A stretch of 64,000 bases of DNA from contig JAADJZ010000002.1 in assembly GCA_011032825.1 (NCBI GenBank), positions 2,377,826 through 2,441,825 of the forward strand, written 5' to 3'. Positions 10,573 through 20,883 of the stretch are shown here, piece by piece (positions within the stretch are counted from its first letter, which is position 1; every line of letters starts with the position of its first letter). The position numbers were made by a program, and so were the translations under genes. The notes under the pieces were generated by a model. It made no database searches and was not told the origin of the DNA. It was given only the letters and a program-made list of their open reading frames with translations. This DNA comes from Massariosphaeria phaeospora. Lineage: Eukaryota > Ascomycota > Dothideomycetes > Pleosporales.

Positions 10573-11699
10573 TCCACCACAATGGTAACACTACCAAGTC
10601 CTACTCTTACGTCCGAGAAATCTCCATCTTCCTTTCCTGCAATCGAAAGCAGACCCTCATCCCCAGTACCGCTTTCTCCTGCAGAACCAAACAAATTTCA
10701 GATTCGCATCCACCGATTGGTGAAGGGAAATAGCTCCTCTGTGAAATGGACGCTTCTGGACTCTAATGGTCAGGTTGTTGAAGGGCCAGACACTACGAAC
10801 ACAATACCTGGTAGCAGTGAAGGCGACGGTCGCAGTGAGGTTCGGATCTAAGTAAAAGATCCGTCAAACAAAGACGGGATTGACGTTTTGTTTACGATGC
10901 AGGAGGGAAGCGGGAGCTGCACCCCTCATTTGTCGAGGAACAGGAGGAGATATGGAGAAATTTCGTGCGGTACGCCCCTGGCAAATGAATATGGGTGTGA
11001 TGAAGAAGGCAAATCATCGGACTGGAAAAAAGTCAACGGAGCGTCTGAGAGGACATTCGTGTGCTGGTGGCTTGACGTGTCCAAATTGTGGTGCAGTTAT
11101 TGCTGACTACAAAGACTTTATTGGAGTCATCCTGACGAACCATGGTTTTGAGAGGCTCCACAAAATGGCCACCCATTCAGCTTCCACTGAATACAAATGA
11201 GGCTCCCCTTGAGCATTCGCGCAAACTTTGTCCTACAGAGAGAGAGATAGGGGGCGGAGCAGGGGGAACTCTCTCTATGCAGATCACTGCCCTTGAGCAT
11301 TCGCGCAAACTTTTTATTGTTGACTACCCACTAATATCAGACGCAACAGATATGATTCGCAACAATATTTTTTTGCAGATGCTGCGCAACCACAGTTGGC
11401 AGGTGTTGAAGTTAGGCTCCATAACCCGAAACAATATTTAGAACCATGGATCAGATGCGCCCTTATGAAAAAGGCTTATCTACATATTGACACTTGTCAT
11501 GAGGAGTTGAACGAATAAAAGGGTGAGTTCTGCCGACTATTCATGATGGTTTTCCCGTGGCGTGGTTGCTTTGCCTCACTTCCGTCGATTGTAAATTCCG
11601 CTCGGAGTTGATTCGTTAAGCGCCCTACTAAGCCACGCGCCCTGCCTTAGCCTTCCTCGCCTCACTTCTTCGCCACACAATTTCTATATAGCCGCAGAG
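10573..11699. other. Intergenic; possible alternative 3' exon at 10582-10851
   Basis: A frame at 10582-10851 (FQIRIHRLVKGNSSSVKWTL) looks protein-like and could be a further exon of the secreted-protein gene or its own small gene. CCTTGAGCATTCGCGCAAAC occurs twice (near 11207 and 11290), a short direct repeat. The rest shows nothing. Confidence 0.35.
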
Positions 11700-12710
11700 A
11701 TGCCTCATGATACTCTTGTGGACCTCCGCGACCTTTCCGACTTGGAACTCATCGATCCTGAACCTCTCCAAATGACGAATATTCTCAGCTCGGGCCGAGT
11801 CTTACTCGCTCCAGCAAACCCGTTGAACCCCGAGCTGGCACCGGACCAATGGCATGGACTGTGTCAGAGATGCAGCACCAACGATCCTACGAACTTCGCC
11901 GCATACGTATCGAGTCTCCTCCCGCTGAGGCCTTGCTAGGGAGACCTGAACTGGTGTCTTCGCGAAGCCATCAATCGTGGCCCTTTCTACGTCATGATGG
12001 ATTATCTCGTCGTCCGGCATCGGGCCAGTGTGAACAAGGATCTGCTTCAGGAAGTTGTGCGGTTGAGCCTCCCTTCCTTGGAGAAAAGAACACTGCTCGA
12101 CTGGATGTATACGAAGGGGCTCTGGGATGTCAACGAGAATATTGAATCTGGGTTTACTATTCTCAGGTATGCTACCATAGACGTCAACGTTGTCGGATAT
12201 TTCCTCGATCGCGGGGCAGATCCAAATCTCGGGAGACACTTGGACATCTGGCGCGCGTACTGGGGAGCTGACCGCCTTGTCCATACTTCAGGGGCTGCCC
12301 TCGACGCAGCAGTCCGTCACAGGAATGTAGAGACGGTCGAGATACTTGTACAGCGTGGCGCGACGATGGATAACGCAGATGTGATTCATGCTGCCATAGA
12401 GAACGACGATGAGATCATGCTAAAGAAATTGCTGGAACTGGGTGCAGATCTGTACCGTATCGAGCGGTTCTCGTTGGACTCCGGCGATGCCCCGCTGCTT
12501 AGTGCAATTACACAGGGCAAAGTGCGCATGGTGAGAGTACTGCTTGAGTGGGGGGCTGAGCTGTCTCGGAGTGGTAAACACGGTGTCACGCCGTTGGAAA
12601 TGGTGACCAAGGGCTGGGTAAATCCGCAGATCAGGCAAATGGTTGTGCAGGCGTCTAGGGAAGAGCGATCGACTTCGACCAACGCTAGAGAGAGGTTAAC
12701 TAGTCAATAG
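11700..12710 (+). CDS. Ankyrin-repeat protein, with an in-frame TAG or a 33-nt intron
   Basis: ATG 11700 and the main frame ending at 12710 are in the same phase and would form one reading frame except for a TAG at 11937-11939. The later part contains ankyrin-type helices: FLDRGADPNLGRH, GAALDAAVRHRNVETVEILV, VIHAAIENDDEIMLKKLLEL followed by GADL, and PLLSAITQGKVRMVRVLLEW followed by GAEL. A GTATCG...TAG segment at 11907-11939 would remove the stop in frame and join NFAAY to GDLNWCLREAINRG, but 33 nt is shorter than normal fungal introns. Alternatively CAG became TAG, or translation begins at ATG 11994. Role is unknown; such proteins mediate protein-protein contacts, and no transmembrane segment is seen. 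Confidence 0.65.
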
Positions 12711-13509
12711 TAGTGCGTGCTTAGTCTTTGATGCTGTACCCCTTGTATACCATTGGTCTTCGTCTAGTTTCCTCGTCTGTTTGCGTTTACTAGATTTTCC
12801 AAGAGTCCCCAAGTGCGCACGCATCTCAAGGTCTAGAAGCAGAGAAGAGGAAAGAGGAAACGACATGCAATACCTGTGGGAGATATACCGGTAATAAGCT
12901 ATCCCGCGCTCGCTCAATCTGGGGTGAATCGTTAAGCGTTCAAAGACGAATTTGTCGTTAATCGATAACATACACTCCGTATGAGTATGTAGAACGCTGG
13001 GGTTTGCATGACATGGTTCCAATGGTCTTTCAAACAGGGAAAAACTAGTGGCATTCCAAACTCAACAATCTTGCAAGGAGTGAAGATTCGGTGGGTCGCA
13101 CGTATGCAGTCGTGGAAGGACCATTTGAGTAAATTCCAGCCGAGGGCTATCACCATTAGGAAGTTGATATCCCTTGTAGGAGTATGTGAAGGTATTCAAT
13201 GATCAACACAAGCTAGTGGAATGCTCATCTCGAAATATCGGCTAACACATGGAAAATCAACAGACAGTTTCTCAAATGCACAGAAAATTGATTTCTCTCG
13301 TCTACCATCCCTGCAATCCCTCATTCACATCCTCTGTCCACCAACAGCATGCGATCGGCTATCATTGCACTCGATCAAAGTGTACGGTACTTCGAGTCCA
13401 GCCTTTCAAACTATCCGTACATCCTGAGAAACATCTTGGCCGTCGTCGATTTTGTGGGCACTCGCGGATCTCTCTGCGATGCCAGATCGTTGCTCGGAAG
13501 CTTCCAGTA
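12711..13509. other. Intergenic, no gene seen
   Basis: Convergent spacer between the ankyrin gene and the minus-strand coiled-coil gene. Small frames at 13221-13661 overlap each other and lack support. Confidence 0.4.
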
Positions 13510-13869
13510 TTACTCTGTGGATAATATTGGCCTCACAAACTCCTGACATAGCTGCACATACTGCTCATGTTCCTCGTCCAAGACCCCTACGGGCCCTACC
13601 CCCGCGACTATTCTTATCGGCAATCGAAATCGGTTCCTGCATCTGTCGCGGTCGGCAGTAATGGTCTCGAGCTGGTGCCTGAGTTGGATCGCTACATCCT
13701 CAGCGGCATTGGCACGGTCTCGCTCACTGTCCAGCTGGCCGAGTAGAATGTCGTTTCTGTGATTCAGTTCGGCGATCTGCTGGACGAAGTGGTGGATGAT
13801 GTCGAAACGATCCTCCGGCGGTGCCACGGCGGCTATAACTGGACCTGATGAAAACAAGACTGGCGCCAT
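13510..13869 (-). CDS. Small coiled-coil protein, 119 aa
   Basis: Single open frame from ATG 13869. Residues of about 20-80 are strongly helical with heptad-like spacing (IIHHFVQQIAELNHRNDILL, GQLDSERDRANAAEDVAIQL, RHQLETITADRDRCRN), so a coiled coil is likely. The tail EEHEQYVQLCQEFVRPI is also helical. No signal peptide, membrane segment or enzyme motif is visible. It resembles in style the coiled-coil proteins at 17125-17859 and 36396-37040 (short Met-rich start, long Glu/Arg helix), though I see no clear sequence identity. I do not recognise the family, and it could be lineage-specific. Confidence 0.5.
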   Translation of the reverse strand: MAPVLFSSGPVIAAVAPPEDRFDIIHHFVQQIAELNHRNDILLGQLDSERDRANAAEDVAIQLRHQLETITADRDRCRNRFRLPIRIVAGVGPVGVLDEEHEQYVQLCQEFVRPILSTE

Positions 13870-14966
13870 GGGGCCGGAGATACTGTAAGAGTGTGCGGTC
13901 GGGGATGGAAGCTGACAGACGCTAGAAGAGTGGAGTTGCTAGCACTAAAACTTCTTATCAGCACCGCCAGGGAAATGGACGCAAGGGCGACCAACTAATC
14001 CACGGAATGAGCCATGGCGTGGGGGTCACGCATTGATCTCACCCAGGCGGAATTCATGCTACTATTTTGATAATTGGAGTTAGTCACGCATGTGAAAAAC
14101 GAACGGTAGCACCCAGAAGCCTGCCCCGGAGTCGTCGCAACGAGGTCGCGAGGATCTTCGATCTCAGAGCCCCGTTTTCCAGCATGTGCTCGGCTCGCTA
14201 AGTCACCCCAGGACCTCCCCTCAAGTGGCTAGTTTCCGGCCATAGGAATGTATGGAGTGGTCCTGCGGTCGAAGTTCAAGTCCTTTCGTTGGAACAAGGC
14301 TCGACAGGAGCCGCATGTCCACTTGCCGAAAATGGCACAAAAAGACTTTTTTCACCTGGCCCGTAGAATGAGTGATAGAGGGAGTGGTGGTGACGACCTT
14401 CACGTAGTGAATTCTGGGTTTAGATAATGCAGAAACACGGTTGAGCTATTAATATACACGAAAAACCGTTTCATTGGTAGCTCACTTCCAAGGCTCGTTT
14501 GTGACCATTCAAAAAGGGAATTTGTGCCGGCGGTGTTCATAGAGCCAATTCACTTGAACTGCGGCGGCATGAATTGGGGCTATGGGACGCCTCCGTAGGG
14601 AAACGATCAACTTTATGTGCGAAGGGGCAGTGCGGGGAGGTGCAGGTGCTAGTGTCGTAGAGATCTCAGCGCATGTGCTAGTATGATAGTTTCTGGTATG
14701 GGCAAGTATACAACGAAATCTTTTGAAAAGTGTATTGTTCAACAGCAAAGTTCGAGCTAAAGTGATTCTTATACTTTACTGTAGCAACACAATGAGTAGG
14801 TATGTATGCTAACAGTGCTAGTTATTCGGTATATAAGTACACATGCTCTTCGATACCATCCTACAGTACAACAGTCTTTTAGTTTTCTCTCTAGGGCTTT
14901 CTAAACATCCTCCACATCATCTAAGCTAGGGAATCCTTCGAGCAGTGAAGCAATCTCCCTACCAGA
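13870..14966. other. Intergenic / promoter of the small membrane-protein gene
   Basis: No convincing gene; the minus frames at 14221-14403 and 14509-14748 lack motifs. The right part is AT-rich promoter sequence with a TATA box at 14830 and a CT-rich stretch before ATG 14967. Confidence 0.45.
14830..14837 (+). promoter_or_regulatory. TATA box
   Basis: TATATAAG lies 130 bp upstream of ATG 14967. A pyrimidine-rich stretch (about 14876-14895) follows, as is common at fungal transcription starts. Confidence 0.5.
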
Positions 14967-15338
14967 ATGCAGGCTACCGCTAAATACTGCAACATGCCCT
15001 TCGAATTAGCTACAGCTGTCCACAAGTACGTTAAGGATACCAATGTCTATAGCGGAACCATTCTTCTCCTATGTGCCTTTTTCATTACGCATTGGAAATC
15101 TATTAGTAGCTACATCAAGAACTCTACAGTTCAAGATATGATCTTCGATGCATACTATGTCTTTAGATTGCCCCTTGTAATCGGGTTAGTAGGTGAGGTG
15201 TTTAGCTATATCTACTGCTACCTATACCCGGATCCTGCTCAGCAACCAGGTCCTGCAGATGTGAAAAGTGCTCGGCTGATAGTACTAATCCTCGCGTTGG
15301 TGTTGATGCCCTTTTTTCGTAGCAAGGGGGGATTTTGA
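14967..15338 (+). CDS. Small membrane protein, 123 aa, three predicted helices
   Basis: Single open frame with ATG 14967 and a TATA box 130 bp upstream. Hydrophobic segments lie at about residues 27-42 (YSGTILLLCAFFITHW), 58-86 (FRLPLVIGLVGEVFSYIYCY) and 100-117 (ARLIVLILALVLMPFF), with a Pro-rich loop before the last. There is no cleavable signal peptide and no catalytic motif. It is one of several small multi-helix proteins in this window (31325, 35181, 45226, 47348) that share size and topology but no obvious sequence identity. Function is unknown; the location is presumably a cellular membrane. Confidence 0.55.
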   Translation: MQATAKYCNMPFELATAVHKYVKDTNVYSGTILLLCAFFITHWKSISSYIKNSTVQDMIFDAYYVFRLPLVIGLVGEVFSYIYCYLYPDPAQQPGPADVKSARLIVLILALVLMPFFRSKGGF

Positions 15339-16294
15339 CGTACCTAGTGTTCGTAGTACTGGCAGTGTACATACAAGTGCTTAGGGTCCAAATTCGCCAT
15401 GGAGTTCCGTCTACGTTTCAGCTGTAGCCATGGTCCTCTCCGCGAGAGCTTGATGCAGAATGCAGATATCTGTATAAGGGTCAAATTTTACTAAGCCGTA
15501 ACACCGCGAACATCATGGAGTTTTGAACAAGATGTCGAAACATCATACATTCAACTTAGTATTGCAGAACATATATGCAACACCCGACATAGAATTAGTA
15601 GAACAATTGCTACAGTGTTATTAGCGAGAACGCAGTGAGTGTGAACGATAGGTAGGGTCGCAGGTCTCTGTAGGGCGCTGAATTCATCGCCATTATAGCT
15701 CTTAGATTAGAATGAACCAACTCGCTTCACATTACTTCATGCGTAATTTATCTCACTACGTGATCATATCTCTCTTCATTCCTCAATCTAGGTTTTGTCG
15801 ATCTCATTCGCTATTAATCATCAATTCAATTCATCAATTGGCAAACAACCTCGCATCACCGAACGCATCGCCAAAGGCACCGCCAACTCACGACCATAAT
15901 CATTCTCTTTCACCACGACCGTCCACCAAAACCCCCTCAGTTTTCTTCGTGCGAAGGGACGCTTGCGAAACTAAAGCACTTTACCTCTTTCCAAATCGAG
16001 TGGTTAATCGAACAACTTCCAGCGACCTGCTCTCGCCACACCCTGTCCGCATGCTACATCGCCCACCCGCTATACAAAAGTAACAACAGTTCAATCCCCA
16101 TAGCTTCGGTTGTCGTGAGTAAGTTCCATTCAGCAGATAAGCTATATCTTCCAGCCTCCGAACAATTTCGGTTACCTGTCTGGGATTTCCGAAGCTCAGG
16201 CTCCGTACCGCAAATAGAAACATTGTTAGTTTTAGAAATACAATGTGCTCTGATTAAGTAAGAGGAGGCGGAAGGTTGGTTATAGCGCTTCGGG
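15339..16294. other. Intergenic, no gene seen
   Basis: The open frame at 15712-16083 is AT-rich at its start with no motif. Nothing else recognised. Confidence 0.4.
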
Positions 16295-16681
16295 TCCAGA
16301 ATCAGCAGCGTTCTGCATGGACGGGGGCGGAATCCGCCCATAGCCCATGGAAAAAATCCATGGATTTCCAAGGGCGCCGCGCCGGATATTCCGCCTATAG
16401 TAACTTGTATAGACTAGCTATCTGTACAGTCTAAGAGGCAAAGAGGCAAAAAGGAAGAGAAGCGTGGGGAGGGGTAGAGAGGGGTAGAGAGGCTAAGGCA
16501 GCTATGAAGAGAGGCTAATCCTATTAAAGCTAGATTATATCCTACTACAGTTATGATAATGACGATATATGAGCTTAGTACCCATGGAAATTCTCCATGG
16601 TCAACGGGCGGAGGTGGGCGGAGACGGAAGCTATGGAATGTCCGTCCATGCAGAACGCTGAGAATCAGCCTGAATTCTGGA
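16295..16681. mobile_element. Inverted-repeat element with nested palindromes (MITE-like), about 390 bp
   Basis: CAGCGTTCTGCATGGACG at 16306-16323 is repeated exactly in inverted orientation at 16643-16660. Outside these, TCCAGAATCAG (left) pairs with TGAATTCTGGA (right) across a small insertion. Inside, each arm has its own CCATGG hairpin (near 16345 and 16582). GGCGGA/TCCGCC blocks also pair between the arms. The centre is AT-rich with GGGGTAGAGA repeated twice. No target-site duplication could be fixed, so the ends and superfamily are uncertain. Confidence 0.6.
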
Positions 16682-17124
16682 GCTGCCATGGAGAAGACGA
16701 TTATTTCTAGGGTTGCGAAAGTACGTGAGTTGGGGAGGAAGATGCTGTAGCCGACAGCTTGATGGTATTGAAGTTGCAGACAACTGTTGGACCATGTCGG
16801 CGCAGTACGTCAGATCAGAGTTCATCAAGACTATTTTGCTGAAAGGCCGGGGCGCAGGGGTTTAAGTGGCTTCTTACGCAGCAAGATGTATTATTTCACA
16901 ATCTTGTATTGATCCTAAGCAGCGCGGAAAAATCACTCGATCTATAGAAAAGCAGACCCAAACCCCTCCCGCATCTTGTCATTACAAACCAATATTGCAA
17001 TATCTACCATTTTAGCCCTCATTCAAGTCGCCAGTTCGCATCTATGCATGCATCATTGGGAATACTAGCTACCGTCGTTGAGCGCGTGTGTTCATAACCT
17101 CGTGTCAATTGGGACTAGGCTCAC
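16682..17124. other. Intergenic, no gene seen
   Basis: Flank of the inverted-repeat element and 3' side of the minus-strand coiled-coil gene. Confidence 0.4.
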
Positions 17125-17859
17125 TCATAGCTTCGGTCTGATCGTCCGGATTGGTGACCCCGAGGAATCCACCCTGTCGTTGCAGTGATCGTCGCGCATG
17201 GGCTCGCCGTCGTCGTCCTGGGACTGCAGCTGAGCGAGTCTGTTCAGGATTGCCTTGTGAATCAGGCTGATTTGGAGGTCTCTACTACAGAGATATGCCT
17301 CCAAAGTCTTGATCCTCTCGTTCTTCTCTCTGATGAGTTCAATTGCAGGTGGCAAGACTGAGTACGCTGCGTTTTGGTCCCTGCATACTGTGTTGAAGTT
17401 GCTGCATACCGTGTTGAAGTTCCTGGATGCAGTGTTGAAGTTCAGTATCATAGCATCCTTCATCTCCAAGTACGTTTTGTACACCTCCTTCAATGTCTCC
17501 ACGCTCTCCCTTAGCTCATCATCCTTTTCGGCCACAAGGCGTTCTGTAGCCTCCAAGTCTCTCTGGAGTTTGCGCTTTTCGACTTCGAGCCTGACGTTTT
17601 CGGCCACAAGACGTTCTTGTTCCAGCACATGGCTGATCTCCGCAGCCTCAATGTCTGTCTGGAGTTTGCAGTTTTCGACTTCGAGCTTAACGTTTTCGGC
17701 CATGACGCTGTCGAGCAAGACGTGGAGTCCGTCGTGCTCACTGTCCTCGATATGGGTCTTCAAGTTCTGGATCTCATCCTCGCGCTCTATCAAACACCAC
17801 CCTAGATATTGGATAGTAGCTTCGAGCTGGTTGATTCCGCCGGAGGCGTTCATGGCCAT
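17125..17859 (-). CDS. Coiled-coil protein with internal repeats, 244 aa
   Basis: Single open frame from ATG 17859 (a second Met is two codons in). Residues of about 10-125 form a long predicted coiled coil with a duplicated unit: AENVKLEVENCKLQTDIEA and AENVRLEVEKRKLQRDLEA, separated by a short linker. A second repeat is NFNTASR-NFNTVCS-NFNTVCR at about residues 140-160. A further helix follows (IELIREKNERIKTLEAYLCS), then an acidic tail. No signal peptide, transmembrane segment or enzyme motif is present. I do not recognise the family. The internal duplications suggest recent growth of the gene by repeat expansion, and the role could be structural or scaffolding. Confidence 0.65.
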   Translation of the reverse strand: MAMNASGGINQLEATIQYLGWCLIEREDEIQNLKTHIEDSEHDGLHVLLDSVMAENVKLEVENCKLQTDIEAAEISHVLEQERLVAENVRLEVEKRKLQRDLEATERLVAEKDDELRESVETLKEVYKTYLEMKDAMILNFNTASRNFNTVCSNFNTVCRDQNAAYSVLPPAIELIREKNERIKTLEAYLCSRDLQISLIHKAILNRLAQLQSQDDDGEPMRDDHCNDRVDSSGSPIRTIRPKL

Positions 17860-19428
17860 GGTCTGGTTACGCTTGGGGGTTGGAGGGATGGGAGATAGAA
17901 GACTAAGTATTTAATCTGGTGGAAATGGAATGCTAGTAGTGTGGAAGACCCAGCAATATGGAATAGGCGTGTCTATATACAGAAGGGACGTTTGACACAT
18001 CACGTCGTGGCACAAAGAGCTTCTGAGACATCTGTGACAGAAGAAGCAAACATCGTCCTCATGTTTGGTCAAGCAAGCTGTATCACAAAGGGGAGCCGAT
18101 GAGAACTATGATAAAGGATTCAAACATAGTTCTTGTGATCAGTCTAGCAAAGAAGGACGAATATCAATCTTGGTTACAGTAGCTTGAGTTATGCAGAAAC
18201 CGCCAAACTCTAGATGCTGTGTTGATTGTGCTCAGCCGAAGACTTCATGATTTCCCCAACGTCACTAGCCTCCGTCACGGCAACGTCGCCTCTACCGTGC
18301 ACGGAGCCGGCAGTTGCACATGACCTACCTGCCCTGGCATGCTGTCCGGGTTGACCTTGAGCCTCAACATCAGACAGAGAGCCTTCGCCCAGCCCTCGGG
18401 AGCCTCCGAAAGGGCTTGCGCGGAATCAATGAGAGTCGCGTTCTGGTTGCTGGAGATGGTAGCCCAGGATCCGTCATTCGCAGCGTGTCCAGATCACTTG
18501 AAATGCGTGACTACCCTCACGAGAACTACCTTGGTCTTCGAAATGTTGAATACCTGTGGTTCGGACTGTGTGGTCATAGTCAGGGGACGGGAGGATAGGG
18601 TAGGTGAGTTAAGAGAGAGGGGGAGAGGGTGCAGATTCGGGTCGTGAACCGAATGGTAGTAGTCATCGTCCCGCAAATCTTCGTGGCGGTGCGCGAAGCA
18701 CCACGTCTTTCGACGTTTAGCAAGAGCCAACAATTGCATGGGTGGCAGCTTAGGGACACAATGCATCCTTACTACCCCTTTTGCCCCTATGTAAACAAAA
18801 CGGCGTGCCTAACTTATAGCCGTATTTCCAAGTGACAAACAGGGGATAAGCATCCGTCATAATGAAGCTGCTGACCGTGTGAGATGTGTGCCAACAACAA
18901 ACGCTCGCAGCGCTGCCTTTCCGCCAATTCAACTTTCACCTTACACCGACCTGCCGTCCGCATGTCGTTTTTCTGTAACCTCGACAGCCCTACGTGCCCG
19001 CCACCCCCTCCGCCCAAGTTCGACGCTTTTGCCGCCGCCGTTATCCACCGGTGGCTCGCCTGCCAGCCAGACCTGAGAGGATGAAGGCCAGAGTATATTC
19101 CAAGAGTGATCGAAGCTAGAGTCACGTAATTGTCACTTTCACCCGTACCACACGGTACATTATCTGAAAGAAGATGGATGCATGCGACAGTTTTTTCCGC
19201 TCGAGTAAAAAGATTCCTAGTGACCTATACTTGCGGATGTGGTGCACTAGCTGGGAAGTGAGCTGGCTTTCTAGGAGCTGTTGCTCTACAAGGACATGAC
19301 GTCCGCCTCGCCTTGGCTCTGGCAAAGTTGTGTATATCTCTAATAGATCCGCTACCTCATTAGCAAGTTCCCAGACCCACGCTCTCTCTCTCTTCGAAGC
19401 GGTAGACAGAGGAGGTCGTCCCTGCCCA
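17860..19428. other. Intergenic, no convincing gene
   Basis: Overlapping small frames occur on both strands (18314-18647 on +, 18494-18766 on -) without motifs. The region 19122-19428 lies downstream of the peroxidase stop and is antisense-open only because of GC content. Confidence 0.4.
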
Positions 19429-20883
19429 TCAGCCATCCGCCAACAATCGCGCCACGCCGCGAAGCCCAGGCATAAAGAAGTAAGCGCCACCGCGCACAGT
19501 GACGAATTGCGGGAGGCCGCCAATAGCACGGGGCCACGCGCCAGAATCCGTGTAGCTGAAAGCGTCAGTCGGCTGCGCGCCCGCGAGCGGCAGCCGGTTA
19601 CCGAGCAGCGGGTCCTGCTCAGCGGCGAGCCCAGCGAACTTGGCGTTGGCAACCCAGGCGCCCTGCACGAACTCGAACTGGCGCGCGATGTTGGTGTTGA
19701 GGCACAGGAAATGCAAGCCGGATTCCTGGCCGGCGCCGGCGCCGGCGCCCGTGCCCTGCATAGCGGCGTGCGGGGCGACGACCGGGCCGTAGGGGCGGCC
19801 GCGACGGGAGAGGCGGTGGAAGCGCGCGGAGGCGACGGCATCGTGCATGGCGGTGCCGCTGAACCCGAGCGTGGAGATAAGGTTGCGTACGAAGCCGTGG
19901 CGCCCCTGCGGGTCGTCGGCGCTGCGCGGATTGACGCGGCGGATATGCGCGCCGATCGGGCAGACGAGGCCGTCGGCATCGTCAGCGAACAGGAAGGCGT
20001 TGCGCGCATCGTCGGTGCCCGTGATGGTGGCGGACTGAAGCCCGAGGAGGGGCGCGCCGTCGAGGCCACGGCCGACCATGCGTTCTGCTAGCGCGATGGC
20101 ACCGTCGTCGTCGCCGGCCTGACGCGCCAGCCATTGCCAGAAGCCAGCAACATCCTGCGCAAGCTGGCGGTAGACGAGGTAGGAGCCGTTGCGGCCCAGC
20201 TCGTCGGCGGCAGGGTAATCGTTGACGAAGCCGTACTCGTTGGGATAGCCGAGCAGCAACTCGCCCATGGCCAGTAGATTGCGATAGTCGCGGTCGCGGG
20301 CGCCGCCGGGGGTGAGGGTGCCACTCCAATCGTACTCGGGCTGCGAGACGCCGTCGGCAAAGCCAAAAGGTTCGCGGCCGAGGGGGGTGGTGGTGGTGGT
20401 CGGGGTATTGCCGCCGATGACCGCGCAGCCGGCGGCCACGGCAGCGCTGCATGTGTCCTTTGCCAGGCTGTTGATGGAGGTGTTTGCGGCCAGCAGGACC
20501 AGCAGGATATGCGGCTCTTGTTCGCCGACGCCCCAGTGCCAGTGAGCGGGGGAATTAGGGCCTTCGTCTCCCAGCTGGTGCGAGCGGCGCTCGTCGCCGG
20601 CCATGCCGTCGATGAATTGCGGGTCGAAGCCGGCCCCGGGGGTGACTTCGGTGCCCAGCGCGCGCAGGCCGGCGGCGGTGAAGGCCATCTGGCAGACTTG
20701 CGACAGACGCTGCGTGCGGGCTTGCGCCACCGAGGCGATGTCGACGGAGCGCAGCCAGGGTTTGGCTAGGGCGCGGTCTTGGATGCGCAGGAGCAGGTAG
20801 CAGGCGCCGGTGAGCGACCCGAAGCCGCGACCCGCTATCGCCTGAATATCGGCGGCTTCGTCGTTGGCGGCCATGCTCATCAT
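19429..20883 (-). CDS. DyP-type (dye-decolorizing) heme peroxidase, 484 aa
   Basis: Intronless GC-rich frame. The DyP signature GFADGVSQP lies at residues 174-182, giving the distal Asp177 expected to assist peroxide cleavage. CPIGAHIRRVNPR follows, with His313 as the likely proximal heme ligand, then FHRLSRRGRPYGP with the usual Arg-rich segment. No signal peptide is seen, so it is probably intracellular. Members oxidise dyes, phenols or other substrates with hydrogen peroxide. ATG 20883 overlaps the TGA of the upstream gene as ATGA (20883-20880), with both genes on the minus strand; this is the standard coupling of a bacterial operon. If ATG 20883 is not used, Met at codons 2 and 4 are alternatives within the overlap zone. 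Lack of introns, GC-rich codon use and this arrangement suggest transfer from a bacterium. Confidence 0.9.
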   Translation of the reverse strand: MMSMAANDEAADIQAIAGRGFGSLTGACYLLLRIQDRALAKPWLRSVDIASVAQARTQRLSQVCQMAFTAAGLRALGTEVTPGAGFDPQFIDGMAGDERRSHQLGDEGPNSPAHWHWGVGEQEPHILLVLLAANTSINSLAKDTCSAAVAAGCAVIGGNTPTTTTTPLGREPFGFADGVSQPEYDWSGTLTPGGARDRDYRNLLAMGELLLGYPNEYGFVNDYPAADELGRNGSYLVYRQLAQDVAGFWQWLARQAGDDDGAIALAERMVGRGLDGAPLLGLQSATITGTDDARNAFLFADDADGLVCPIGAHIRRVNPRSADDPQGRHGFVRNLISTLGFSGTAMHDAVASARFHRLSRRGRPYGPVVAPHAAMQGTGAGAGAGQESGLHFLCLNTNIARQFEFVQGAWVANAKFAGLAAEQDPLLGNRLPLAGAQPTDAFSYTDSGAWPRAIGGLPQFVTVRGGAYFFMPGLRGVARLLADG

